From Nocardia anocheti (GTDB lineage Bacteria > Actinomycetota > Actinomycetes > Mycobacteriales > Mycobacteriaceae), in NCBI RefSeq assembly GCF_029675105.1, contig NZ_JAQQFV010000007.1, positions 310,001 through 374,000 of the forward strand: a stretch of 64,000 bases of DNA, given 5' to 3'. This document shows positions 8,461-17,065 of this stretch, piece after piece. Below the pieces are notes generated by a model that was not told where the DNA came from, made no database searches, and was given only the letters and a program-made list of their open reading frames with translations. Position numbers and translations under genes: made by a program. Every line of letters starts with the position of its first letter. Position 1 is the stretch's first letter.

Positions 8461-9673
8461 AGCAGTCGTCGTCTCCACCGCCCGTTCACCGATCGGCAGA
8501 GCCTTCAAGGGATCGCTGACCGAGATGCGCCCGGACGACCTGGCCGCGGCGATGGTTCAGGCCGCCCTGGCGAAGGTCCCTTCGCTGGATCCCGCCCGCA
8601 TCGACGACATCATCCTGGGGACCGGCAACCCCGCCGGTGAGGGCGGCTACAACATGGCCCGCGCCGTGTCGGTTCTCGCCGGGCTGGACACTGTGCCCGG
8701 CACGACCGTGAACCGCTACTGCTCGTCGAGCCTGCAGACCACCCGCATGGCCTTCCACGCGATCAAGGCGGGGGAGGGGGAGGCGTTCGTCTCCGCCGGG
8801 GTCGAAACCGTCAGCCGCTACCCACGCGGTGCCGCCGATTCCAGTCCGGACACCACCAACCCGGTGTTCGCCGACGCCCTCGCCCGCACCGCCGCGCGCA
8901 GCGGTGATCAGGCCCGGCCGTGGACTGATCCGCGCTCCGTGGGCGCACTGCCGGATGTGTACATCGCGATGGGACAGACCGCCGAGAACGTCGCCCAGGT
9001 CACCGGGATCAGCCGTGCCGAACAGGACGAGTTCGCGGTCCGCTCGCAGAACCTCGCCGAGAAGGCGATCGCCAACGGGTTCTTCGACCGCGAGATCATC
9101 CCGGTCACCACTCCCTCGGGTGTGGTGATCAGCCGCGACGACAGTCCAAGAGCCGGAACCACATTCGACGCGGTCTCCGCACTCGCGCCTGCCTTCCGGC
9201 CCGACGGCACCGTCACTGCGGGAAACGCCTGCCCGCTCAACGATGGAGCCGCTGCGCTGGTGATCATGAGCGACAGCAAGGCCCGCGAACTCGGGCTCAC
9301 CCCGCTCGCGCGCATCGTCTCCACCGCGGTGTCGGGCCTGTCACCGGAGATCATGGGCCTGGGCCCGATCGAGGCCACCCGCCGCGCGCTCGCCCTGGCC
9401 GGGATGTCCATCGGTGATATCGACCTCGTCGAGATCAACGAGGCATTCGCCGTTCAGGTCCTCGGCTCGGCACGCGAACTGTCGATCGACCTCGACCGGC
9501 TCAACGTCAACGGCGGCGCCATCGCACTGGGCCACCCCTTCGGCATGACCGGCGCCCGCATCACCACCACCCTGATCAATTCGCTGCAGTTCCACGACAA
9601 GACCTTCGGGCTCGAAACCATGTGCGTCGGCGGCGGTCAGGGCATGGCCATGGTGCTCGAACGCCTGTCCTGA
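8453..9673 (+). CDS. acetyl-CoA C-acyltransferase (thiolase, FadA-like)
   Basis: A 406-residue thiolase that cleaves 3-ketoacyl-CoA with CoA. The nucleophile is Cys90 in NRYCSSSLQ; His361 lies in ALGHPFGMTGAR and Cys391 in MCVGGGQGM. All three catalytic positions are intact. The GTG start overlaps the preceding gene by 8 bp. This completes a full beta-oxidation set in one transcription unit together with the ligase, dehydrogenase, crotonase/MaoC and SDR genes. Confidence 0.94.
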   Translation: MAEAVVVSTARSPIGRAFKGSLTEMRPDDLAAAMVQAALAKVPSLDPARIDDIILGTGNPAGEGGYNMARAVSVLAGLDTVPGTTVNRYCSSSLQTTRMAFHAIKAGEGEAFVSAGVETVSRYPRGAADSSPDTTNPVFADALARTAARSGDQARPWTDPRSVGALPDVYIAMGQTAENVAQVTGISRAEQDEFAVRSQNLAEKAIANGFFDREIIPVTTPSGVVISRDDSPRAGTTFDAVSALAPAFRPDGTVTAGNACPLNDGAAALVIMSDSKARELGLTPLARIVSTAVSGLSPEIMGLGPIEATRRALALAGMSIGDIDLVEINEAFAVQVLGSARELSIDLDRLNVNGGAIALGHPFGMTGARITTTLINSLQFHDKTFGLETMCVGGGQGMAMVLERLS

Positions 9674-9714
9674 CATCTCGTCCTCGTCCGCTCACTTCCG
9701 ATCAAGGAGACCTC

Positions 9715-10503
9715 ATGACCGACAACAACACGGGTGCCGTGACACTGCGCACCGAAGGCCGCATCGCGATCATCACCGTCGACAATGTGGCGAAGAAGAA
9801 CTCCTACACCCCCGAAATGCTCGAGCAGGTCAGCGAGCACCTCACCACGTTCGACGACCGCGACGACCTCTGGGTCGCGGTGTTCTGCTCGGCAGGCGAC
9901 CACACGACCGCCGGACTGGACATGCCGAAGTTCTTCGGTCCGACCGCGACCGCGAAGCCACTGCCCGACAACGTCATCGATCCGTTTGGCCTCGGGCCAC
10001 GGCGCACCTACAAGCCGGTGATCGCCGTCGTGCAGGGCCTCACCTACACCGTCGGCATCGAGATGATGCTGGCCGCCGACATCGTCATCGCCGCGGACAG
10101 CGCCCGGTTCCAACAGCTCGAATCACGGCGCGGGATCGCGCCCCTGGGCGGGGCGCACTTCCGCTACCTGACCCGGACCGGATGGGGCAACGCGATGTAT
10201 CACCTGCTGCAATGCGAGGAATTCGGTGCCCAGCGCGCGCTCGAACTCGGTTTCGTGCAGGAGGTCGTGCCTCACGGCACCCAACTCGAGCGTGCGCTCG
10301 AAGTGGCGAACACGATCACCAAGAACGCGCCGCTGGGGCTGCGCGCCATGAAGGAAGCCGCGTTGAAGTACGTGGAGGTCGCCGAGAAGGCGGCCATCGA
10401 CGAGATTCCGCGAATCCGCGAAGAGGTCTTCGCCTCCGAGGATTTCAAGGAGGGCATCCAGTCCTTCGTCGAACGCCGCGAAGCCCACTTCTCCGGACGC
10501 TGA
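9715..10503 (+). CDS. enoyl-CoA hydratase/isomerase family protein
   Basis: A 262-residue crotonase-fold protein. The oxyanion-hole region is seen at TTAGLDMPKF and the second half at GIEMMLAADIVIA. The usual hydratase acids are not obvious: the stretch LESRRGIAPLGGAHFRY replaces the more common E...G.IPG segment, so hydration, isomerisation or another crotonase reaction are all possible. ATG 9715 is preceded by AAGGAG at a good distance, deciding against longer upstream starts. Sixth gene of the operon. Confidence 0.87.
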   Translation: MTDNNTGAVTLRTEGRIAIITVDNVAKKNSYTPEMLEQVSEHLTTFDDRDDLWVAVFCSAGDHTTAGLDMPKFFGPTATAKPLPDNVIDPFGLGPRRTYKPVIAVVQGLTYTVGIEMMLAADIVIAADSARFQQLESRRGIAPLGGAHFRYLTRTGWGNAMYHLLQCEEFGAQRALELGFVQEVVPHGTQLERALEVANTITKNAPLGLRAMKEAALKYVEVAEKAAIDEIPRIREEVFASEDFKEGIQSFVERREAHFSGR

Positions 10504-10518
10504 ACAGGAGCCCACGGA

Positions 10519-11256
10519 ATGTCGAACCTCACCTATGATTTCAGCGGCCAAACTGTGGTCGTGACCGGTGCGGCCCGCGGTATCGGCCTCGAGATCGCGC
10601 GCTTCTTCACCGACGCAGGCGCCCACGTGGTGGCCGTGGACGCAGACGAGCAAGCCCTCGACGAGGCCGCCGCCGAGGTGACGTGCCAGCCGGTCGTCGC
10701 GGATGTCACCGACTCCGAGTCGGTGCAGTCGGTGGTCGACACCGCGATCGCCGCGACCGGCCGCATCGATGTCCTGGTGAACAACGCCGGGATCCTGCGT
10801 GACGGCTGGCTGTGGAAGCTGACCGATGACGACTACGAGAAGGTCCTGGCCGTGCACGCCGGTGGCACCTTCCGGTTCACGCGCGCGTGCGTCCCCCATT
10901 TCCGGGAGCGTGGGTTCGGGCGCGTCGTCAATGTCACGTCCTACTCGGGGCTGCACGGCAACCTCGGTCAGGCCAACTACGCCACCGCCAAAGCGGGCAT
11001 CATCGGGTTCACCAAGACCGCGGCCAAGGAACTCGCCCGATTCGGGGTCACCGTCAACGCGATCTCGCCCAACGCCGAAACCCGTATGCTCGCTTCGATT
11101 CCCGCGGACCGAAAGGCCGAGCTGGCCGCGACGATCCCACTGGGCCGCCTCGCCGATCCCCGCGAAATGGCCGCGGCGATCGGGTTCCTCGCCTCGGCCG
11201 AAGCCGGATACATCACCGGTGTCGTGCTCCCGGTCGACGGAGGTATCGCGATATGA
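10519..11256 (+). CDS. SDR-family 3-oxoacyl/3-hydroxyacyl reductase (FabG-like)
   Basis: A 245-residue SDR with glycine motif VTGAARGIG, VNNAGIL, catalytic Ser in VTSYSG and the Tyr/Lys pair in YATAKAGII. The C-terminal GYITGVVLPVDGG is typical of FabG and of the SDR module of multifunctional hydratase/dehydrogenases. It probably oxidises the 3-hydroxyacyl-CoA made by the hydratases. Its stop overlaps the MaoC start (ATGA), a coupling often seen for (R)-specific hydratase/reductase pairs. Confidence 0.9.
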   Translation: MSNLTYDFSGQTVVVTGAARGIGLEIARFFTDAGAHVVAVDADEQALDEAAAEVTCQPVVADVTDSESVQSVVDTAIAATGRIDVLVNNAGILRDGWLWKLTDDDYEKVLAVHAGGTFRFTRACVPHFRERGFGRVVNVTSYSGLHGNLGQANYATAKAGIIGFTKTAAKELARFGVTVNAISPNAETRMLASIPADRKAELAATIPLGRLADPREMAAAIGFLASAEAGYITGVVLPVDGGIAI

Positions 11257-11720
11257 CGCATTTCGACGGAATCGACGCGATCAAGAGCTCGGTGGGCACG
11301 GACCTCGGTGTGAGCCGTTGGATCGATATCGACCAGCGGCGCATCGACACCTTCGCCGCCACCACCGAAGACCGGCAGTGGATCCATACCGATCCCGCAG
11401 CCGCTGCGGAAGGACCCTACGGCACCACGATCGCCCACGGCTTCATGACGCTGTCGCTCATCGCCACCTTCCTCGGGGACCTCTTGGTGGTCGACGGCAT
11501 CGACATGGCGATCAACTACGGGCTCAACAAGGTTCGCTTTCCGGCGCCCGTGCCTGTCGGCTCCCGGATACGCGCACACGGGAGCATCGTCGGTGTCGAC
11601 GACATCCCCGGCGGCGTTCAGGCCACGGTGCGGATAACCATCGAATGTGAAGGCTCCGAGAAGCCGGTATGTGTCGCGGAATCGCTGAACAGATTCCTCG
11701 GCAGCTCGGCCGAGTCCTGA
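11253..11720 (+). CDS. MaoC-like (R)-specific enoyl-CoA hydratase
   Basis: A 155-residue hotdog-fold dehydratase. The hydratase-2 motif is visible as D-R-Q-W-I-H followed by TTIAHGFMTLSL, which carries the catalytic Asp/His pair and the substrate-binding loop. It hydrates trans-2-enoyl-CoA to (R)-3-hydroxyacyl-CoA. The ATGA overlap ties it to the SDR upstream. Last gene of the operon, followed by a very long hairpin terminator. Confidence 0.9.
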   Translation: MTHFDGIDAIKSSVGTDLGVSRWIDIDQRRIDTFAATTEDRQWIHTDPAAAAEGPYGTTIAHGFMTLSLIATFLGDLLVVDGIDMAINYGLNKVRFPAPVPVGSRIRAHGSIVGVDDIPGGVQATVRITIECEGSEKPVCVAESLNRFLGSSAES

Positions 11721-11750
11721 GCCCAGCGCCGACCCCTGGAACAGGGGATT

Positions 11751-11797
11751 CGTCGGTGGGCGCGCACGCATCGCGGATGCGTGCGCGTCCACCGACG
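11751..11797. terminator. 21-bp-stem bidirectional terminator
   Basis: CGTCGGTGG continuing to 11771 pairs with 11777-11797 around the 5-nt loop CGCGG. The stem is 21 bp with a single G-T wobble. It lies between two convergent stops (11720 plus, 11805 minus). No T-run, as is common in actinobacteria. Confidence 0.75.
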
Positions 11798-11804
11798 CCC
11801 TGGC

Positions 11805-12626
11805 TCACGCGCCTTTGAAGTCGGGTTCGCGCTTCTGGAACACGGCCGTGATGGCCTCGGTCAGGTCGTGCGAGGGCAGGAACGCGGAGTTCCACGCCGA
11901 GACGTAGCGCAGGCCCTCGGCGACGGCCGGCGCGGTCCGTGTTTCGAGCACATCCTTGATGCCCTGAACCACCAACGGCGGATTCGCGGCGATCTCGCGG
12001 GCCAGCCTGTGCGCCGCGGTCAGCACGGCTTCCCGATCGGGGTAGACGTCGTTGACCAGACCGATCTTCTCGGCGCGAGCGGCGTCGATGTCCTTGGCGG
12101 TGTAGGCCAGTTCGCGCAGGTGCCCCTCGCCGATGATGTTCGGCAGACGCTGCAGCGAGCTCATGTCGGCGACGATCGCAACCTTGGCTTCACGCAGGCT
12201 GAACTGTGCGTCGGCGCTGGCCAGGCGGATGTCCGCGGCGGAGATCAGGTCGAGGCCGCCGCCGATGCACCAGCCCGACACCGCCGCGATCACCGGCTTG
12301 GTGCATTCGGCCACTGCGGTGATCGAGGCCTGCATGGCGCGGATCTCCTTCAGGAAGACCGTGCGGTGTGCGGCCTTGGCGTCGTCGGCCAGCACCCGAC
12401 TGAGCATGCCGCCCATCGAGGACAGGTCAAGGCCGAAGGAGAAGTGCTCGCCCGCGCCGGTGAGTACGACCGCTCGGACCTGGGGGTTCGCGTCGAGTTC
12501 ACGGAAGATCTCCGGCAGTTCGCGCCAGAAGTCCGGCCCCATCGCATTGCCCTTTCCGGGCCCGGTCAGAGTCACCTGCGCTACATACTCTGAGACTTCA
12601 ACCTTAAAAGCTAGTAAATCTGCCAT
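11805..12626 (-). CDS. crotonase family, delta3,5-delta2,4-dienoyl-CoA isomerase-like
   Basis: A 273-residue crotonase. Near residue 150 the protein reads LREAKVAIVADMSSLQRLP, matching in layout the ECH1 dienoyl-CoA isomerase segment (KEVDVGLAADVGTLQRLP). It keeps that enzyme's catalytic Glu and, 8 residues on, its Asp. The preceding Asp in ISAADIRLAS also matches. It would therefore shift double bonds of 3,5-dienoyl-CoA during degradation of unsaturated chains. There is no Shine-Dalgarno; TAGACT ends 6 nt before the ATG, so the mRNA is probably leaderless. It converges on the beta-oxidation operon. Confidence 0.85.
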   Translation of the reverse strand: MADLLAFKVEVSEYVAQVTLTGPGKGNAMGPDFWRELPEIFRELDANPQVRAVVLTGAGEHFSFGLDLSSMGGMLSRVLADDAKAAHRTVFLKEIRAMQASITAVAECTKPVIAAVSGWCIGGGLDLISAADIRLASADAQFSLREAKVAIVADMSSLQRLPNIIGEGHLRELAYTAKDIDAARAEKIGLVNDVYPDREAVLTAAHRLAREIAANPPLVVQGIKDVLETRTAPAVAEGLRYVSAWNSAFLPSHDLTEAITAVFQKREPDFKGA

Positions 12627-12632
12627 TAGTTG

Positions 12633-12638
12633 AGTCTA
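12633..12638 (-). promoter_or_regulatory. leaderless-type -10 box
   Basis: On the minus strand TAGACT is followed by 6 nt (CAACTA) and the ATG at 12626. This places the expected transcription start on the start codon. No ribosome-binding site is present, consistent with leaderless translation. Confidence 0.6.
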
Positions 12639-12758
12639 TGTGCTGTGCTCTCCGCTGGCTTCTGTGACCTGCTCGACGGCCGCACCTGCCGGGTGCGGGA
12701 ACGACCGGAACCTCTGTGGTGGGGCGGGTCATCCCCATCGCGGACTTCGGGACGCGAC

Positions 12759-13076
12759 CTACGCCTGGATGACCTCGATTCCGACGAGGGCGTTGAACGA
12801 GTCGCAGCTGGCCCAGGACTGGTTCTGGCCGTACTGGATCGGGCCGTACTTCCAGTAGGTGAAGGGGACGGGCCAGGCGACGCAGGTGAGTTTCACCTGG
12901 TGCCAGGTCGGCAGTTCGCAATTGGCCATCCCGCCGGTGTTGAAGATGTTGTAGACGTGACAGTTGGCCTGCCAGACCGGGACATCGGCCTGGGCGGTCC
13001 CGCCACCGGCGACCAGGGCGGTAGCTGTGGCGGTCGCGGCGATGGCACCGGCAGCGAGTCTCTTCGCGGAAAACAT
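12759..13076 (-). CDS. small secreted cysteine-containing protein, unknown function
   Basis: A 105-residue protein with a Sec signal peptide: positive MFSAKR, hydrophobic Ala/Thr-rich core, cleavage expected after AQA at about residue 30. The mature part is about 75 residues with four cysteines (ANCHVY, ANCELP, LTCVAW, ASCDSF), enough for two disulfides, and many aromatics. GGGAGG lies 7 nt before the ATG. I do not recognise a named family. The size, secretion and disulfides suggest an extracellular or wall-associated protein, but no function can be assigned. Confidence 0.8.
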   Translation of the reverse strand: MFSAKRLAAGAIAATATATALVAGGGTAQADVPVWQANCHVYNIFNTGGMANCELPTWHQVKLTCVAWPVPFTYWKYGPIQYGQNQSWASCDSFNALVGIEVIQA

Positions 13077-13131
13077 GTTCGAACCTCCCGAAATAGACGT
13101 TGTCTGAAAGATCGCTGAGAATCCGGGAGTG

Positions 13132-14172
13132 TTACTCGAAGTTTGCTGTGTGTCCGGATTCGCGGTGGCGGAGAATGCGGGAGGAGGTGTTCCACCAGCG
13201 GCGGGCGGCGCGGGAGAGGGCGGATTGTTCAGCGAAGCCGAGCATGCCCGCGACCTGGGCGAGGGGGAGGTCGGTGGTGGTGAGCAGGTGATGGGCGGTG
13301 TCGCGGCGGACTTCGTCGACGAGGTCGGCGAAGCGGACGCCCTCGTCGGCGAGTCGGCGCTGCAGGGTGCGGGGATGGAGGGTGAGCAGGTCGGCGACGG
13401 CGGCGACCTCGATCGGGCGGGTGCCGAGGGATTCCCGGACGATGGCGCGCACGCGCGGGGCGGTCTCGGTGCGCGGGGTGGCGGGGGACGGGATCTGTTC
13501 GGCGAGGAACGCCAGGGCGAGGCGACGCAGGTTCTCGTTGACGCCGCTGAGTCGGAACTCGCGCAGCGCCGTCGGGACCCGCAGCACCGCGGCGGGTAAC
13601 TCGGCGCGGCCGAAATGAACGGGGGCGCCGAAGAATTCGCGGTAGATGTGCTCGGGTGCCGCCGGGTGGTAGGGGAGTTCGACGCTGAGCAGGCCGTAGT
13701 CGCCGCGGTGCAGGTAGGTGATGGCGCGGTGGGTGAAGGCGAGGCCGAGATCGGTGCCCTGCACGGGGCCCGCCGCGGTGGCCGGTCCGTAGAACAGACC
13801 GGCCACGCCGGGGCGGCCGAGCGGGTCCTCGGCGACGGTCAGGCTCAGGGAGCGGGCGTGCACGAGCAGGTAGCGCGAGGTGTAGTCCAGCGCGTCGCCG
13901 AGGGTGGGGGAGTGCTGCACGGCCACCGCGAGTGAGCCGAGCATGGTGAGATCCTGGCGGGCCGCCACGCGCAGGCCGAGATCGGGACGGTGCAGGTCGG
14001 CGGCGGCGAGTTCGAGGACCTCGGCCATGGCGGCGCTGGGGACCAGCACGTCGTCGCTGTCGAGGACGGTGGCCGGGAGACCGGCCTGGCGGGTGTAGCG
14101 TTCGGCGTCGCCGCCTAGTTCGGCCACGACCGCGCGGAGACCCCGGATGCCCGCCGATCGGACGTAGTCCAT
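13132..14172 (-). CDS. AraC-family transcriptional regulator (VirS/OruR-like)
   Basis: A 346-residue regulator. The N-terminal 200 residues form an Arabinose_bd-type sensor domain. The C-terminal AraC helix-turn-helix includes LHPRTLQRRLADEG and the second helix-turn-helix around AGMLGFAEQSALSRAARRWW. ATG 14172 has GCGGAGGA 3-4 nt upstream; the frame stays open far upstream, but that is a GC-rich shadow. It is divergent from the EthA/MymA-like monooxygenase (84-bp gap). This mirrors, from memory, virS next to mymA in M. tuberculosis. It probably activates the monooxygenase cluster. Confidence 0.9.
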   Translation of the reverse strand: MDYVRSAGIRGLRAVVAELGGDAERYTRQAGLPATVLDSDDVLVPSAAMAEVLELAAADLHRPDLGLRVAARQDLTMLGSLAVAVQHSPTLGDALDYTSRYLLVHARSLSLTVAEDPLGRPGVAGLFYGPATAAGPVQGTDLGLAFTHRAITYLHRGDYGLLSVELPYHPAAPEHIYREFFGAPVHFGRAELPAAVLRVPTALREFRLSGVNENLRRLALAFLAEQIPSPATPRTETAPRVRAIVRESLGTRPIEVAAVADLLTLHPRTLQRRLADEGVRFADLVDEVRRDTAHHLLTTTDLPLAQVAGMLGFAEQSALSRAARRWWNTSSRILRHRESGHTANFE

Positions 14173-14256
14173 GTGTCCTCCGCGAGTGTCGTGCAGGGGT
14201 AAATAGTTGTCGTCCGTAGGCAAGACTAGCGCCGGACGTGACGCCACACTGAAACC

Positions 14257-15777
14257 ATGCCAACCACACGTGCCGATGAGCACCGCGAGCCCGAGCACCT
14301 CGACGTCGTCATCGTCGGCGCGGGACTGTCCGGGGTGGGTGCCGCCTACCGGCTGCAGACCCTGCGGCCCGGCTCCAGCTACGCGATTCTCGAGGCCCGC
14401 GAGCAGTTGGGCGGCACCTGGGATCTGTTCCGGTATCCCGGTGTGCGTTCGGATTCGGACATGTACACCCTGGGCTACGCCTTCAAGCCGTGGCTCGGCA
14501 AGAAGCCGCTCGCCGACGGCGACTCGATTCTGGACTACATCCGCGAGACCGCCACGGAATTCGGCATCGAGGACCGAATCCGGTATTCGAGCAAGGTCGT
14601 GGCCGCCGACTTCGACACGGCCGCCGCGCGGTGGCGGCTCGAGATCGAGGACGGTCGCGACCGCAGCCGCCGCACGATGACGTGCGGTTTCCTCTACTCG
14701 TGCGCCGGTTACTACGACTACGACACCCCGCACACCCCCGACTTCGCCGGTGTCGAGAGCTTCGCGGGCACCGTGGTCCACCCGCAGTTCTGGCCCGAGG
14801 ACCTGGACTATCGCGGCAAGCGGGTGATCGTCATCGGCTCCGGTGCCACGGCGGTCACGCTGGTTCCGGCCATGCTGAGCGGGGCCGACGCCGCCGCCCA
14901 CGTGACGATGCTGCAGCGCAGCCCCACCTGGATCAGCGCCGTCCCGTCGCGCGACCGCGCCGCCGAGCGACTGCACGCACTGCTGCCCGCCACCGTGGCG
15001 CACCGGCTCACACGCTGGCGCAAGATCGCCTTCACCACCGCGTTCTACCAGTTCTGCCGCCGCAGCCCGCAGCGTGCCCGCGCCCTGCTCACCCGCATGA
15101 ACGAGCGGATCCTCGGTGATCCGGCGCTGGTCGCCGAGCACTTCACCCCGTCCTACGATCCGTGGGACCAGCGGTTGTGCGCGGTGCCCAGCGGTGATCT
15201 GTTCCGGGCGGTGAAGTCGGGATCGGCCACGGTGGTGACCGACCGGATCGAGCGGTTCACCGAGGACGGCATCCGGCTCGCCTCGGGCGAGGTCCTGCGC
15301 GCCGACATCGTGGTCACCGCGACCGGCCTGCGGTTGCTGCCCTTCGGCGGCATCAGCCCGCGCGTCGACGGGCGGGACGTGCCACTGGCGGAGCAGTTCG
15401 TGTGGAACGGCGCCATGGTGACGGGGCTGCCGAACTTCGCGACCTGTGTCGGCTACACCAACGCCTCCTGGACCCTGCGCGCCGATCTGACGCACCGGCT
15501 GGTCTGCAAGGTGCTGGACTGGATGCAGCGCGAGGGGCACACCGTGGTGCAGCCGCGGCCCGAGCCCGGCCTGGCCGAACAGCCGTTGCTCGACCTGTCC
15601 TCGGGCTATGTCACCCGCTCGATCGGGGAGTTCCCGCGTCAGGGCGATCGCGCGCCCTGGCGGGTGCGGCAGAACTACGTGCTGGATTCGCTGACCACGC
15701 TGCGCACCGATCTGGGCCGCTCGCTGGCGGGTTCGCGCGGCGCGGTGCTGAACGCGGAGCCGCAACCCCAGCACTGA
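14257..15777 (+). CDS. flavin-containing / Baeyer-Villiger monooxygenase, EthA/MymA-like
   Basis: A 506-residue FAD- and NADPH-dependent monooxygenase. The FAD motif GAGLSGVG is near residue 22, and the NADPH motif GSGATAVTLV is in the middle. Between them is the Baeyer-Villiger fingerprint FxGxxxHxxxW (Phe169, Gly171, His175, Trp179). The segment GGTWDLFRYPGVRSDSDM is nearly that of mycobacterial EthA and MymA, enzymes that oxygenate ketones and thioamides. It needs no separate reductase, unlike the three monooxygenases that follow. CACACT lies 6 nt before the ATG and there is no clear ribosome site, so a leaderless mRNA is possible. Confidence 0.92.
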   Translation: MPTTRADEHREPEHLDVVIVGAGLSGVGAAYRLQTLRPGSSYAILEAREQLGGTWDLFRYPGVRSDSDMYTLGYAFKPWLGKKPLADGDSILDYIRETATEFGIEDRIRYSSKVVAADFDTAAARWRLEIEDGRDRSRRTMTCGFLYSCAGYYDYDTPHTPDFAGVESFAGTVVHPQFWPEDLDYRGKRVIVIGSGATAVTLVPAMLSGADAAAHVTMLQRSPTWISAVPSRDRAAERLHALLPATVAHRLTRWRKIAFTTAFYQFCRRSPQRARALLTRMNERILGDPALVAEHFTPSYDPWDQRLCAVPSGDLFRAVKSGSATVVTDRIERFTEDGIRLASGEVLRADIVVTATGLRLLPFGGISPRVDGRDVPLAEQFVWNGAMVTGLPNFATCVGYTNASWTLRADLTHRLVCKVLDWMQREGHTVVQPRPEPGLAEQPLLDLSSGYVTRSIGEFPRQGDRAPWRVRQNYVLDSLTTLRTDLGRSLAGSRGAVLNAEPQPQH

Positions 15778-15843
15778 GCGGCTATTGCGATCCCGCTGCG
15801 CGCAACCGGTGAGCCCGCGGGTGGACGGCGTCATGGTGGGGAC

Positions 15844-17064
15844 ATGACATCCGTAGAGACGAAACGCGTGGCCGATTCCGAACTGGATGACGTCTTCCGC
15901 CCCATTTTCGATCGCATCGCCGAGGGTGCCGTCGCCCGCGAGACCAGCCGGGAACTCGCCCACGCCGAGATCGACGCCCTGCGCGCGGCCCGCTTCGGCG
16001 CGCTGCGGGTGCCGGTGGAGTTCGGCGGGTACGGCGCGAGTGTGCGGCAGCTGTTCGGGCTGCTCATCGACCTCGCCGCCGCCGAATCGAACCTCCCGCA
16101 GGCGCTGCGGGTGCACTGGTCCTTCGTGGAGGACCAACTGCTGGCCGCGCCGGGACCCGACCGCGAGCGATGGTTGCGCGCGGTCGCCGACGGCACCCTG
16201 GTGGGCAATGCGATCACCGAGCCCGGGGTCGGCGCGGTCGACCGGTACCGCACGCGGCTCACCCGCGACGGCGAGCGGTGGCGCCTGGACGGCACCAAGT
16301 ACTACAGCACCGGCTCGCTCTACGCCGACCACATCCTGGTCGCCGCCGACCGGGACGGCGAGCGGGTAGGTGTGCTGGTCGGCGCCAGGGACGAGGGCGT
16401 GCGTCAGTACGACGACTGGGACGGGTTCGGGCAGCGGCTCACCGCCAGCGGCACCACCGAGTTCACCGGCGTGCCCGTCACCGAGGAACAGATCCTCGGT
16501 CCCGGCTACGGCGTGCCCGGCCCCACCTACGCCACCGGCTATCTGCAGCTGGTCCAGCTGGCTGTGCTCGCCGGAATCGCTCAGCGCGCCGAAGCCGATG
16601 TGCGGGAATGGGTGTCGCGACGCACCCGTGGCTACACCCACTCCGCGGCCGATCTGCCCCGCCACGATCCGCTGGTGCAGCAGGTGATCGGCAAGCTGTC
16701 GGCGGCCGCGTTCGCCGCCCGCGCGACCGTCCTGGCGGTGGCCGACCGGCTCGACGAGGTGCTCGCCGCGGGCGCCACCGACAACGCCGCGCTCACCGGC
16801 GTGGAACTGGCGGCCGCGCAGGCCCAGCTCGCCGTGATCGATATCGTGCTGCCCGCGACCAGTTTGCTGTTCGAGGTGGGCGGCGCCTCCATCGTGTCCG
16901 AACAGCTGCGCCTGGACCGGCACTGGCGCAACGCGCGCACCATCTCCGTGCACAACCCGGCCATCCAGAAGGCCAGGACGGTGGGCGATCACCTGCTCAA
17001 CGGCACCGATCTGCCGTTCGGTTGGAGTGCGGGCGAACGGGTTCCGGCCGCCGGGGAGGTCTGA
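15844..17064 (+). CDS. acyl-CoA-dehydrogenase-fold flavin monooxygenase (DszC/SfnB-like)
   Basis: A 406-residue protein of the acyl-CoA dehydrogenase fold but without the acyl-CoA base Glu motif. Its C-terminus has RHWRNARTISVHNP, the HWRNART...HxP signature of DszC, SfnB and related FMNH2-dependent monooxygenases. These oxidise sulfur or nitrogen compounds using flavin supplied by a separate reductase. It lies 66 bp after the EthA-like gene and 1 bp before the LLM-type gene, so it is likely co-transcribed with both. No flavin reductase is nearby. Confidence 0.87.
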   Translation: MTSVETKRVADSELDDVFRPIFDRIAEGAVARETSRELAHAEIDALRAARFGALRVPVEFGGYGASVRQLFGLLIDLAAAESNLPQALRVHWSFVEDQLLAAPGPDRERWLRAVADGTLVGNAITEPGVGAVDRYRTRLTRDGERWRLDGTKYYSTGSLYADHILVAADRDGERVGVLVGARDEGVRQYDDWDGFGQRLTASGTTEFTGVPVTEEQILGPGYGVPGPTYATGYLQLVQLAVLAGIAQRAEADVREWVSRRTRGYTHSAADLPRHDPLVQQVIGKLSAAAFAARATVLAVADRLDEVLAAGATDNAALTGVELAAAQAQLAVIDIVLPATSLLFEVGGASIVSEQLRLDRHWRNARTISVHNPAIQKARTVGDHLLNGTDLPFGWSAGERVPAAGEV

Positions 17065-17065
17065 G

